Shown piece after piece: positions 1-8,554 of a DNA stretch of 64,000 nucleotides. The stretch's first letter is position 1; each line of letters begins with the position of its first letter. The stretch spans positions 18,585,361-18,649,360 of the forward strand of contig NC_067120.1 of NCBI RefSeq assembly GCF_021347895.1, given 5' to 3'. The translations under genes and the position numbers were made by a program. The notes below the pieces were generated by a model. That model was not told where the DNA came from and ran no database searches. It was given only the letters and a program-made list of their open reading frames with translations. Source of the DNA: Acanthochromis polyacanthus. Taxonomy: Eukaryota; Chordata; Actinopteri; Pomacentridae.

Positions 1-2
1 CT

Positions 3-1398
3 CAAAACCCCAGAAACAGAGCACCTCAGCCGGTCAGACCGCCCGGCAGCACCGGTGTTCAGCCTCTGGCGGTTCCCGAACGTCAGAGCTCAGCCGGAGC
101 TCCACCACGGCGTGAAAACCCGACTACACTGAGGACAGACTCGGGTGAGTCTTAATTTATTACTTTTTCCAATTTAAATGATGCTGGAAAGTTTTTAAAA
201 AGTTTGAGGAGCTCTTACCCCGAGCGCGGTTATTGTTCAAATGAAAATTACGTCAGCCTTGATGTCGCATCTCTATGACGTAGTTCCTGTGCGTCTGCGT
301 GTAGCTGCATGTCAACCCTGTGTGTGTGTGCTAACCTATGAAGATCTGCCATCCATATATTTTTGGTTTTTTTTAAATATTTTCTCCCAAAAGGGGATAT
401 TGTTAATACTAATGCTAATATTACTACAAATAATAATAATAATATTTACCGGTACAATGTAAATCTAGTAAAAAAAATTTATATAATGTAAATGTAATAA
501 ACATAATAATCAGATATTATCCAGTTTTTATATTTATTGGTTACTCCTTATCCCTTCTAAGTAGAAAAAAACTCAAATGCAAACCAAACCAAAGCTTGGA
601 TCTTAGAAGTGTAGATTACATTTTGCATTTACATAGCACGGTGTACTATCTACATAACCCATGGTGTGTTTTACTATATACTATGTATTATGACTATATA
701 ATTATAACTATACATACACATACTGGTATATATATATATGTATATATGTATATATATGTATATTATAACTACATAATATATACCCATATATTCTGTACTA
801 TGATCTTCTAACATTTGTCACACATTATTTTATCATATGCAACAGATCCACAACCTGCAGTATCAGATCCAGCGGACTCAATCATCATTCCAGACACACC
901 TCCAACCTCACCAACAGAACAGCAACCTCCTTCTGTGCCAGTTCTGCTGGCTGCAGATCCACAGCCATCTACATCCTACAGCCATGCTGCAACCAACGTA
1001 CTCTGGGCACCGCAGAAGCCTGTACAACGCCGTGCTCGAAAAGTGACGGCGAAGAACACAACTGCCAAGCGGTTGTTTAATGGTACGTTTTGTTGTTTGT
1101 TTTTTTTTTACAATTTTCCATTTCTAGATTCTAGATTTCTAACATTTTTTTCTTTACAGAGGTCCATCAAAACGCAGCAACCCCAGCACCACTGCATAGG
1201 AGTGAGGAGACAAACCCGCTACCAGAAAGTCAGAGGGGGCCAGAACAACAACTGCATATAAGTGAGGAGACAAACCTGCCACCTGAAAGTCAGAGCGGGC
1301 CGAAACGGTTGAAACCACCCCACGTCACTCTTCAGCTACTGTGTCAAGTAGTACAAACTTTCATGTCCTCTGTTTTAACCTTGTGTGAGAAAATGTAA
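3..1398 (+). CDS. spliced Pro/Ser/Gln-rich leader gene of the Polinton, 5' end outside window
   Basis: Three exons can be read as one open frame. Exon 1 (to 144) is open from base 3 and ends at a consensus donor GTGAGT at 145. Exon 2 (846-1082) starts after a CAACAG acceptor. Exon 3 (1160-1398) follows a 77-bp intron with GTACGT donor and TTTACAG acceptor. The splice phases match (phase 1 at both junctions). The joined frame ends in TAA at 1396-1398, 40 bp before the polymerase ATG. Without splicing, the frame stops at 1,261 or earlier. The product is low-complexity and rich in P, S, Q and E, with a short internal duplication containing SEETN and PESQ, and a hydrophobic C-terminal tail. I recognise no family. 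The transcript could also feed alternative splicing into the polymerase frame. The true start lies upstream of the window. Confidence 0.6.
717..775. repeat. (TA)n-rich simple repeat inside the 145-845 intron
   Basis: Alternating TATATA/TGTATA tracts lie in the AT-rich 701-bp first visible intron of the leader gene. I see no other gene in that intron. Confidence 0.7.
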
Positions 1399-1438
1399 AT
1401 TTAAAAAAACTGCAAGGTGTGACATTTCCCCCTTAAAC

Positions 1439-4400
1439 ATGGATAAAGAAGTAGATCCTGATCTTGATGAAATAGCGATAGCTTTAGGTCAATTAAATCC
1501 TACCCCTGTCTCCTCTCACATAGATGTTAGACATAATCTAGATGATTCCTCTTTTGCATTCACAAAATCAGAATCACAAAACAGTTACTCTAATGACCCT
1601 CTGAGACCGATTGAAATGGCGCTTCAGCATTTAAACGACCAGACAGAGCCTCATTCTCCACTCTCACCAGATTCTCATCAGAATTTGGTCGAAATTCTTT
1701 CTCCCCCAGCCTCTCCAGACACACAGCCACAAAACAGTTACTCTAATGACCCTCTGAGACCGATTGAAATGGCGCTTCAGCATTTAAACGACCAGACAGA
1801 GCCTCATTCTCCACTCTCACCAGATTCTCATCAGAATTTGGTCGAAATTCTTTCTCCCCCAGCCTCTCCAGACACACAGCCACAAAACAGTTACTCTAAT
1901 GACCCTCTGAGACCGATTGAAATGGCGCTTCAGCATTTAAACGACCAGACAGAGCCTCATTCTCCACTCTCACCAGATTCTCATCAGAATTTGGTCGAAA
2001 TTCTTTCTCCCCCAGCCTCTCCAGACACACAGCCATCAAACAGTTACTCTAATGACCCTCTGAGACCGATTGAAATGGCGCTTCAGCATTTAAACGACCA
2101 GACAGAGCCTCATTCTCCACTCTCACCAGATTCTCATCAGGATTTGATTGAGATTTTTTCACTACCAACCTCTTCTTCAGAAGAGTCACAAAGACCTCCG
2201 GCTCATCAGCGAGGTCACGGTGTAGGGGATGATGAGACCAGATCAACTTCACACGACCGCTTTAACACAGTGGTCATGCGGCGCGCTTTCACAGTGCCCG
2301 AACCCGCTGCCGAACCGAATCTTGCTCAGTTTTATTCTGATGTGATGGGGATAATTCATGGGTTATCTCTGGAGGCCGAATTACATGCTAGACGAAATGA
2401 CATCATTCAGCTGGAGGTGGTAGGTGAAAATGTGCGAGACCACGTCTCTGTTGTTGTTGATGATCAAGGTGGAAATGTTCTTCCTGCTTTTGAAGGTTTG
2501 CTTGACCGGTTAGTGCAGTCTAACAACAGCATTGTCGCAGATGAGAATGTGGAATTTGTTGTTCAGGTTGTACGTAATCCCAGGGGTGGTGCAAAACGTA
2601 AGCTTGCACGAACTCTAGATTGTGAAATTGTCACCAAAAAAAAACGCTGCTTGTACATTGTGCTGAATCGCAAAGATCAGCTCTGCTTTGCCATCAGTCT
2701 AGCTCACGTGATGCATCCAGATCACACAGTTAACCAGTGTGTAGAACTGGCCCGTGAGTTGCAGCGTCAAGCCGGTCTGGATGAGCAGACCCCCGTCACT
2801 TTTGGTGATGTGAGCAGGTTTGAAGAAATTGTCAAACGTAAAATTGTGATTTTTTATCCGACATCTCACAGTCAACCCCTCTCACATTTTGAGACAGACT
2901 ACCCAGATCGCTCCAGACCGTTGTTTTTGTTTTTACTGCAAAACCATTACTACGGTATAAAGAATCTCAAAGCTTTTATAGGTGCAAAATTTGTCTGCCA
3001 TCATTGCTACAAGGGTTTTGACTGCTCCTATGTGCACAGTTGCCGAGGTTACTGTCAGGTTTGTAATGACCCTATCTGTCCTACAGAAGACCTCCAGCCT
3101 TTGCACTGCTCAGACTGTAACAGGATCTGTCGCTCGATCTCCTGTTTTGCTAGACACAAAGAGACTAAACCGAGTCATTTGAACAGACAACCCTCTGCTC
3201 TCTGTGACAGGGTAAAAAAATGTACGCGGTGCAAACTATGCTACTACGTTAACATGCACACAGGCAAGGCGACGCATAGCTGCAGCACCAAATGCAAAAT
3301 TTGTGGAGAAAAATTACCGGCCGGGTCTGATGTAATCCTCGGTAATCACCAATGCTACATTCAACCGCTCTCACAAATAAATGATCATCCTGATTTGGTT
3401 TTTTATGATTTTGAAACATTTGTGAACGAGAAAGGCGAGCACATCCCCTTTCTAGTCTGTGCAAAAACATTGAAAGGTACGGAGAAGGTGTTTTATGGTC
3501 TGCAGTGTGTTAAACATTTTCTTCTGCATTTCAGAAGCAACCGCTACCGAAGAAATGTTTTTATTGCACATAATGCTAGAGGATTTGACGGCTACCTGAT
3601 TTTGAGGGGCATGCTGAAAGAAGGTGTAGTACCGCAGCAGATTCTCATGACTGGAAGTAAACTTCTCAGTTTTGAGGAACCCCACTATCAACTAAAATTC
3701 ATTGACTCTCTTTCTTTTCTAGCCATGAGGCTCAGTGCTATGCCAAAGGCTCTGGGCTTCACCGACCAGATCAAGGGGTACTTTCCACACCATTTCAGCT
3801 CAGCGGGGCGTCTTGGGTATGTGGGAGTCTATCCTTTGCCAGCCGAATATGGCACAGAACGCATGACACTGACCGAGCAGAAAGAGTTTTATGAGTGGTA
3901 CGGTCAAGTCAGTCGCGGCACCTTCGATTTCAGGAAGGAGGCCGTGCGTTACTGTAAAAATGATGTTGACATTCTGTCCAAGGCCTGTGTTCGATTCAGA
4001 GAACAGTTTCTCAGCGAAACGGGGGTGGATCCGTTTGGTTCGATCACTATTGCCTCTGCTTGCATGAGGGTGTTTCTTACCAAATTTCTACAGCCCAATA
4101 CTCTCGCTATACCATGCCCGTACGAGTACAGAGGTCAGTGTAAAAGATTCTCGGAGCCCTCCATTCAGTGGTTAGAGTGGGTCATGCACAAACAGAAAAT
4201 CTTTATCCAGCACGCTCTGAACTTGGGGGAAAAACAGATTGGTTCTTTTTTTGTGGACGGTTACGCAGAGATTGATGGTGTAAAATGTGTTTGGGAGTTT
4301 CACGGTTGCTTTTACCACGGGTGTCCTAGTTGTTTCTCTCCTACAGAGACCTGCACCTTGAGAGGCGTTTCCTTTGGGGAACTGCATGTGGCTGGTGAGG

Positions 4401-5881
4401 ACAGAGTGCGCAGGTTGGAATCTCAACATGGCATCCGAGTTGTTGTCATGAGAGAACATGTGTGGAATGAGATGAAAAAATCCTGTGCAGAGGTGAAAGA
4501 GTTTCTCAGTGTTTTTGACCCCCCTGAACCTCTCTCCCCACGCAAAGCCCTTTACGGGGGCAGAACGTGTGCCCTAAAATTGAGACACACGGCTGAACCT
4601 GAAGAACAGATTCACTATGTGGACTTTACGTCTCTTTATCCATTTGTTAACAGCACCTGTTCTTATCCGCTAGGTCACCCAACCATCATCTACAAAGATT
4701 TTGGGGATCCTAGAGACTACTATGGGTTCATTCGTGCCACCGTCTACCCGCCGCGTGGGCTATTTTTCCCTGTTTTACCTTACAAAACCTCACAGGGTAA
4801 ACTCATCTTCACACTTTGCAGAACCTGTGCAGAAAATAACCATCAAGAGGGCCCCTGTCATCACGACGATGAGGCCAGAGCATTGACAGGGGTGTGGGTG
4901 AGTGTGGAGTTTCACAAGGCTTTGGAGATGGGTTACAGAGTCGGTAAAATAACAGAGGTTTGGCACTTTCCAGACAGTAGTGACAGGGTGTTTGTGGACT
5001 ACATACACACATTTCTGAAAGGAAAGCAGGAAGCTTCGGGTTATCCTCCAGAGGCTTCAGATGAAGTCAGCAGGGAGGAATACATCAGGGACTATCAGGT
5101 TCATCAAAACATCCAATTAGATCCTACCAAAATTGAGAAAAATCCTGTCAAAAGGCAGGTGGCTAAACTGTGTCTCAACAGCCTCTGGGGAAAATTTGCA
5201 CAGAGACATAATCTGCTTCAGACCTGCATCGTCACAGAACCCGAAGAATTTTTCAACTACCTGTTTTCGGGTAAATACAAAGTAGAGTACTTTCAGGTCC
5301 TTGACAGCGAGAGAGCTTTACTTCAGTGGAAATACACTGAGCGCTGCATTCAACCTCCGGGTAGGCAGAGTAATGTCTTTCTAGCTGCATTCACCACAGC
5401 ACACGCACGACTCAAGTTGTACAGCTATCTGGAAAAGCTGCAAGAGAGGGTTCTCTACACTGACACAGACAGCCTGATTTATGTGGTCAAGAAGGGTGAG
5501 ACCCCTCTAGAGCTGGGAAACTATCTGGGGGACTTAACAGATGAGTTGGAGGGTGACAGCATTCAGGAGTTTGTGGCTGCCGGTCCCAAAAGTTATGCCT
5601 ACCAAACAAAAAATAAAAAAAAAATGGTCATGCGTGTCAAAGGTATAACTCAGACGCGTGAATGCTGCGAGCGTGTGAACTTTGACAGTGTCAGAGAGCT
5701 GGTGGAGGGTTTCCAAACACACAATTCACAGCAGAGGGTCATTAACACACCACAGCACAACATTGTTCGTAATAAAAGTGGGTTTGTGTTAAAGAACTTG
5801 ACATTTCAGAAAAAGTTTCGAGTGGTGTATGACAAACGACGCCTCCTGGCTGATGGAACTTCTCTGCCTTTTGGTTATTAA
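1439..5881 (+). CDS. POLB: Polinton family B DNA polymerase (protein-primed type)
   Basis: This 1,480-residue replicative polymerase copies the element. The start is the ATG at 1439; the open frame reaches slightly further upstream only through a GTG. Order of parts: an acidic Ser/Pro-rich N-terminus with four 51-residue repeats (about residues 48-251); a conserved N-terminal region ending in a Cys-rich multi-zinc segment (about 520-640, repeated CxxC pairs); the 3'-5' exonuclease motifs YDFET (about 657), HNARGFDGY (about 712) and YCKNDVDIL (about 838); an inserted endonuclease-like segment with EFHGCFYHGCPSC (about 955); then polymerase motifs DFTSLYP (about 1062), KLCLNSLWGK (about 1243) and YTDTDS (about 1340). 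All catalytic acidic residues are present and there is no internal stop. Family length is usually 1,000-1,300 residues; the extra length comes from the repeats. The ATPase starts 18 bp after the stop. Confidence 0.95.
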   Translation: MDKEVDPDLDEIAIALGQLNPTPVSSHIDVRHNLDDSSFAFTKSESQNSYSNDPLRPIEMALQHLNDQTEPHSPLSPDSHQNLVEILSPPASPDTQPQNSYSNDPLRPIEMALQHLNDQTEPHSPLSPDSHQNLVEILSPPASPDTQPQNSYSNDPLRPIEMALQHLNDQTEPHSPLSPDSHQNLVEILSPPASPDTQPSNSYSNDPLRPIEMALQHLNDQTEPHSPLSPDSHQDLIEIFSLPTSSSEESQRPPAHQRGHGVGDDETRSTSHDRFNTVVMRRAFTVPEPAAEPNLAQFYSDVMGIIHGLSLEAELHARRNDIIQLEVVGENVRDHVSVVVDDQGGNVLPAFEGLLDRLVQSNNSIVADENVEFVVQVVRNPRGGAKRKLARTLDCEIVTKKKRCLYIVLNRKDQLCFAISLAHVMHPDHTVNQCVELARELQRQAGLDEQTPVTFGDVSRFEEIVKRKIVIFYPTSHSQPLSHFETDYPDRSRPLFLFLLQNHYYGIKNLKAFIGAKFVCHHCYKGFDCSYVHSCRGYCQVCNDPICPTEDLQPLHCSDCNRICRSISCFARHKETKPSHLNRQPSALCDRVKKCTRCKLCYYVNMHTGKATHSCSTKCKICGEKLPAGSDVILGNHQCYIQPLSQINDHPDLVFYDFETFVNEKGEHIPFLVCAKTLKGTEKVFYGLQCVKHFLLHFRSNRYRRNVFIAHNARGFDGYLILRGMLKEGVVPQQILMTGSKLLSFEEPHYQLKFIDSLSFLAMRLSAMPKALGFTDQIKGYFPHHFSSAGRLGYVGVYPLPAEYGTERMTLTEQKEFYEWYGQVSRGTFDFRKEAVRYCKNDVDILSKACVRFREQFLSETGVDPFGSITIASACMRVFLTKFLQPNTLAIPCPYEYRGQCKRFSEPSIQWLEWVMHKQKIFIQHALNLGEKQIGSFFVDGYAEIDGVKCVWEFHGCFYHGCPSCFSPTETCTLRGVSFGELHVAGEDRVRRLESQHGIRVVVMREHVWNEMKKSCAEVKEFLSVFDPPEPLSPRKALYGGRTCALKLRHTAEPEEQIHYVDFTSLYPFVNSTCSYPLGHPTIIYKDFGDPRDYYGFIRATVYPPRGLFFPVLPYKTSQGKLIFTLCRTCAENNHQEGPCHHDDEARALTGVWVSVEFHKALEMGYRVGKITEVWHFPDSSDRVFVDYIHTFLKGKQEASGYPPEASDEVSREEYIRDYQVHQNIQLDPTKIEKNPVKRQVAKLCLNSLWGKFAQRHNLLQTCIVTEPEEFFNYLFSGKYKVEYFQVLDSERALLQWKYTERCIQPPGRQSNVFLAAFTTAHARLKLYSYLEKLQERVLYTDTDSLIYVVKKGETPLELGNYLGDLTDELEGDSIQEFVAAGPKSYAYQTKNKKKMVMRVKGITQTRECCERVNFDSVRELVEGFQTHNSQQRVINTPQHNIVRNKSGFVLKNLTFQKKFRVVYDKRRLLADGTSLPFGY
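1580..2191 (+). repeat. four tandem 153-bp units within POLB
   Basis: Units start at 1580, 1733, 1886 and 2039. Each encodes 51 residues beginning NSYSNDPLRPIE and including several S-P pairs. The first three look essentially identical at the DNA level; the fourth diverges in its last third. The period is an exact multiple of three, so the frame is kept. Confidence 0.95.
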
Positions 5882-5899
5882 AACTTGATTTTTTAAAAA

Positions 5900-6586
5900 A
5901 TGTCACATCTTGCTGTTACAGAGGAAACTGATTTTGAACCTCGGTTCATTTTTCCCTTCTCAATGCTTTTGGCTGGCCCGTCCGGGTGTGGCAAGACATA
6001 TTTTGTCCGGAAAATTCTTGAGCATTGTCAACATGTGATGACTATGGTACCTGAAAACATTGTCTGGATATATACTTCGTTTCAACCCATGTACAATGAA
6101 TTGCAAAGGATGAATAAAAACATTAAATTTGTTGAAGGACTGCCTGATTCTTTTGAAGATGAAAACCTGTTTCCGCCTAACAAAACGCATTTGATCATTC
6201 TGGACGATGTCATTTTTCAAGCTTCAGACCATCCTGAGGTTGTAAAAATTTTCACACAGCTTCGCCACCATAAGTCCATGGCCGTTATTCTCTTAACACA
6301 AAATGTCTTTCTCAAGGGTAAACACAGTCGCACCATCAGTTTGAACAGCAATTATTTGGTCTTGTTTAAAAACCCCCGGGATAAGCTACAGATAAAGATA
6401 TTAGCTCATCAAATGTACCCATCACAGAAGGCGTTCTTTTTAGAGAGCTTTGAAGACGCCACCAAAGAACCTTATGGTTATTTATTGGTCGATCTTACTC
6501 CTTCGACCCCAGAACGTTTCAGGCTGAGAACCAGTGTACTTCCCCAGGAGTGGCCGACCGTTTATCTTCCAAAAACATCATCTTAA
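5900..6586 (+). CDS. ATP: genome-packaging ATPase (FtsK/HerA-like, Polinton ATP)
   Basis: This 228-residue P-loop ATPase is expected to pump the linear genome into the capsid. A Walker A motif GPSGCGKT lies at residues 26-33 and a Walker B-like HLIILDDV near residue 100, followed by a conserved LLTQN sensor-type segment. Length is normal for Polinton and adenovirus IVa2-unrelated packaging ATPases of the HerA class. The ATG at 5900 is the first in frame, just after an A-rich tract. It sits 18 bp after POLB and 6 bp before the next frame, suggesting one compact expression unit. Confidence 0.92.
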   Translation: MSHLAVTEETDFEPRFIFPFSMLLAGPSGCGKTYFVRKILEHCQHVMTMVPENIVWIYTSFQPMYNELQRMNKNIKFVEGLPDSFEDENLFPPNKTHLIILDDVIFQASDHPEVVKIFTQLRHHKSMAVILLTQNVFLKGKHSRTISLNSNYLVLFKNPRDKLQIKILAHQMYPSQKAFFLESFEDATKEPYGYLLVDLTPSTPERFRLRTSVLPQEWPTVYLPKTSS

Positions 6587-6592
6587 ATCATC

Positions 6593-6937
6593 ATGTCGGT
6601 TCGCATAAAAAGGAACGCTCCATTACTCCGCGCTTTGTACCACGCTTCGCCTATGAAACGTAAAGACATTCTCACTCATAGTTCTCCAGACCTTATTCAG
6701 GCATTGTGTGAGATTGCTTTAAATCTTTTGAAGGGGAACATCCCTCTATCTCCTACACAATTTAAAAAATTGAAAAGGCAGAAAAAAATTATTAGACTGC
6801 TGGCAAATAAGAGAGTTGGTTTAAAGCATAAACACCAGGTTTTAAAAAAGCAGACCGGCGGTTTTCTTTTACCTCTGCTCTCTGCAGCCATACCTATCAT
6901 TGGAAACCTTGTAGGAGGGCTCCTGAACAAACAATGA
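6593..6937 (+). CDS. small basic protein with hydrophobic Gly-rich tail (unknown Polinton protein)
   Basis: The predicted product has 114 residues. The N-terminus and centre are rich in Lys/Arg (RIKRNAP, KKLKRQKK). The last 25 residues are hydrophobic and Gly-rich (GGFLLPLLSAAIPIIGNLVGG), like a membrane-active or capsid-internal peptide. It starts 6 bp after the ATPase stop and its stop overlaps the next start in an ATGA. A virion minor protein comparable in style to adenovirus core or membrane-lytic proteins is plausible, but I cannot assign homology. Confidence 0.75.
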   Translation: MSVRIKRNAPLLRALYHASPMKRKDILTHSSPDLIQALCEIALNLLKGNIPLSPTQFKKLKRQKKIIRLLANKRVGLKHKHQVLKKQTGGFLLPLLSAAIPIIGNLVGGLLNKQ

Positions 6938-7788
6938 CTCTGAAGAAGGCGCAGAAAATGTTTCTCGTCTCCCCACATCAATTAAACGGCTTAACTCGAC
7001 ATGCACCAACCATCAATGAAACTGCGGAGGACGATTTGGACGACAGAATGAGAGCTGTACTAAATGAGCCCGGGCTGAGTTCTTATGAAAAAATTAAAAA
7101 GTACAGCGCTTTGTTACAAAGATATCTGACCCTCATGAAGCAGGACCGGAAAGACCAGAGGCGGCTGACTCTCACACTGCAGGATCAGACGGTGGACGCA
7201 GACCCCCGTGACACTGACGCCGAGACATCTTCTCTCGCTGCTGGGATATCTGACAGACCCGGTTTTGATGACACGGCTGATGATGTTTTGAAAAGCCTCC
7301 CCCCACGAGATCGCAAGAACGCCAACTACATCTTAACCAAATTGTCCAAGAGCGACGGTGGTTGGAATTCAAAGGGGGAATTTCTTTATCAGGGAAGTGT
7401 TGTAACCGGGTCTCATATGATTGATTTATTCAAACATCTCTTGCTCCCTTACAAAAAAACTCGAACCCTACCACCAACTGGTTGGTCACATTTTTTAAAT
7501 ACTCTGTCAGAACTGAATATCCCTCTATCCTCCGTGAAAAATCCGCATGCACGCGAACAATACCATACCCTGAGACAGGACGGCTTGCAAAGTTTTGAAG
7601 AACACACACCCGTCGCTAGCCACAGGAAAAAAAAAAGGGGGAGACAAATAACTCTGTCCCGGCATCGGACAAGGCCCCTGGGAAGGGTTGAAGAAGCGGA
7701 TGAGGGCTCAGGAGATTTTGGACCACAAACCAGATTGCGCAGAAACAGAAAACCAATAATTCTGTCCCCGCACTGGATGAGCATGTGA
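6934..7788 (+). CDS. Polinton virion-associated protein of unknown function
   Basis: The 284-residue product begins at the ATG that overlaps the preceding stop (ATGA, 6934-6937). The N-terminal half is charged and probably helical. The centre holds a compact segment with WNSKGEFLYQGSVVTGSH followed by DLFKHLLL, the best-conserved-looking part. The C-terminus is strongly basic (RKKKRGRQ, RLRRNRK), consistent with nucleic-acid contact. It is the last rightward gene before the convergent poly(A) region. By position and composition I take it for one of the conserved Polinton proteins without known enzymatic role. Confidence 0.8.
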   Translation: MTLKKAQKMFLVSPHQLNGLTRHAPTINETAEDDLDDRMRAVLNEPGLSSYEKIKKYSALLQRYLTLMKQDRKDQRRLTLTLQDQTVDADPRDTDAETSSLAAGISDRPGFDDTADDVLKSLPPRDRKNANYILTKLSKSDGGWNSKGEFLYQGSVVTGSHMIDLFKHLLLPYKKTRTLPPTGWSHFLNTLSELNIPLSSVKNPHAREQYHTLRQDGLQSFEEHTPVASHRKKKRGRQITLSRHRTRPLGRVEEADEGSGDFGPQTRLRRNRKPIILSPHWMSM

Positions 7789-7843
7789 TCATAAATAATT
7801 GTAAAACACACCACTTTTTTTTTTTTTTTTTTTGTCTTTCATC

Positions 7844-7858
7844 AATAAAGCGTTTATT
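7844..7858. terminator. overlapping convergent poly(A) signals
   Basis: AATAAA on the plus strand (7844-7849) and AATAAA on the minus strand (7853-7858, read as TTTATT) lie 3 bp apart between the two convergent gene blocks. A T-rich tract (7815-7833) precedes them. They probably end the rightward and leftward transcripts with a short overlap. Confidence 0.75.
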
Positions 7859-8008
7859 CAACTTATTTTAAGCGTACAGTGTTTTTTTTTCTCAAAAAAA
7901 TTACAAGAACAAATTGTGGTTAAAAGCAAAAACATGAGACAACATTTTAAGACAAGAAACCATAATAAAAACAAATCACAAAAAAAATAGTATTGTTAGT
8001 CAGTAGTG

Positions 8009-8551
8009 TTAGTCGCGATAGCATTCTCTAAATAGCTGTAAAGAGCAACTCCCCTGTTCTGGGAAGCCAACAGATTCATTTCTAATACAACGTTGATATC
8101 TTTTTACAAAGTTGTATACCTTCAGGTCATTTTTTATCACATCATCGTCGTACAAAGACAACACTTGTTCAAAAGATAATCCGCGGGCCCGCTGGCAGAG
8201 ATAAAAAATGCAGTGTTGACCGCAAACGGTTGACAGGGGGTGTTGCAATTGAGCGGTTTGATATTTAATGTTTTGAGAACGCTCATCCAAAAACTGTAAA
8301 ATACTCTCAGGGTAGTGAACAAAGTCAGGAGGAAATCCAAAAGAGTCAAAAAAGGTGGCTTCATCTTTCTTTTCCAAAGTTAGAGCTAACCAGTGCTCTC
8401 CTGGCAGGTGGCCGGGGTCTGTATTGACTATGAAGCAGGCTGGAGGTGTAAATGATCGCTTCAGCAGAGAAAGTTGGTCAGAAGACCACACCCCACAAAA
8501 AACACTTCCCAAAAGACGGTGCAAAAGATTCTCCAGCTGAAGATTATCCAT
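8009..8551 (-). CDS. PRO: adenain-like cysteine protease (Polinton PRO)
   Basis: This 180-residue maturation protease is expected to process capsid and core proteins. The catalytic set of the adenovirus protease family is visible: His53 in GEHW, Asp69 in FDSFG, Gln103 in QLQHP and Cys110 in CGQHC. The Gln-to-Cys spacing of seven matches adenain. Length is close to the usual 180-205 residues. The ATG at 8551 lies 3 bp beyond the stop of the major capsid gene, so the two are almost contiguous. Confidence 0.93.
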   Translation of the reverse strand: MDNLQLENLLHRLLGSVFCGVWSSDQLSLLKRSFTPPACFIVNTDPGHLPGEHWLALTLEKKDEATFFDSFGFPPDFVHYPESILQFLDERSQNIKYQTAQLQHPLSTVCGQHCIFYLCQRARGLSFEQVLSLYDDDVIKNDLKVYNFVKRYQRCIRNESVGFPEQGSCSLQLFRECYRD

Positions 8552-8554
8552 GGT

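Noticed and set aside
3..1398. Retinoblastoma-binding LxCxE motif near the C-terminus of the spliced leader protein
   Set aside because: The LTLCEKM end lacks the required spacing; no true LxCxE is present.
2982..3182. Second open frame inside the polymerase zinc region
   Set aside because: Shadow of POLB in another frame; its Cys codons are only a by-product of the Cys-rich segment.
7616..7861. Minus-strand frame crossing the poly-T tract
   Set aside because: Starts in the convergent 3' region and overlaps the basic tail of the rightward gene antisense; no independent support.
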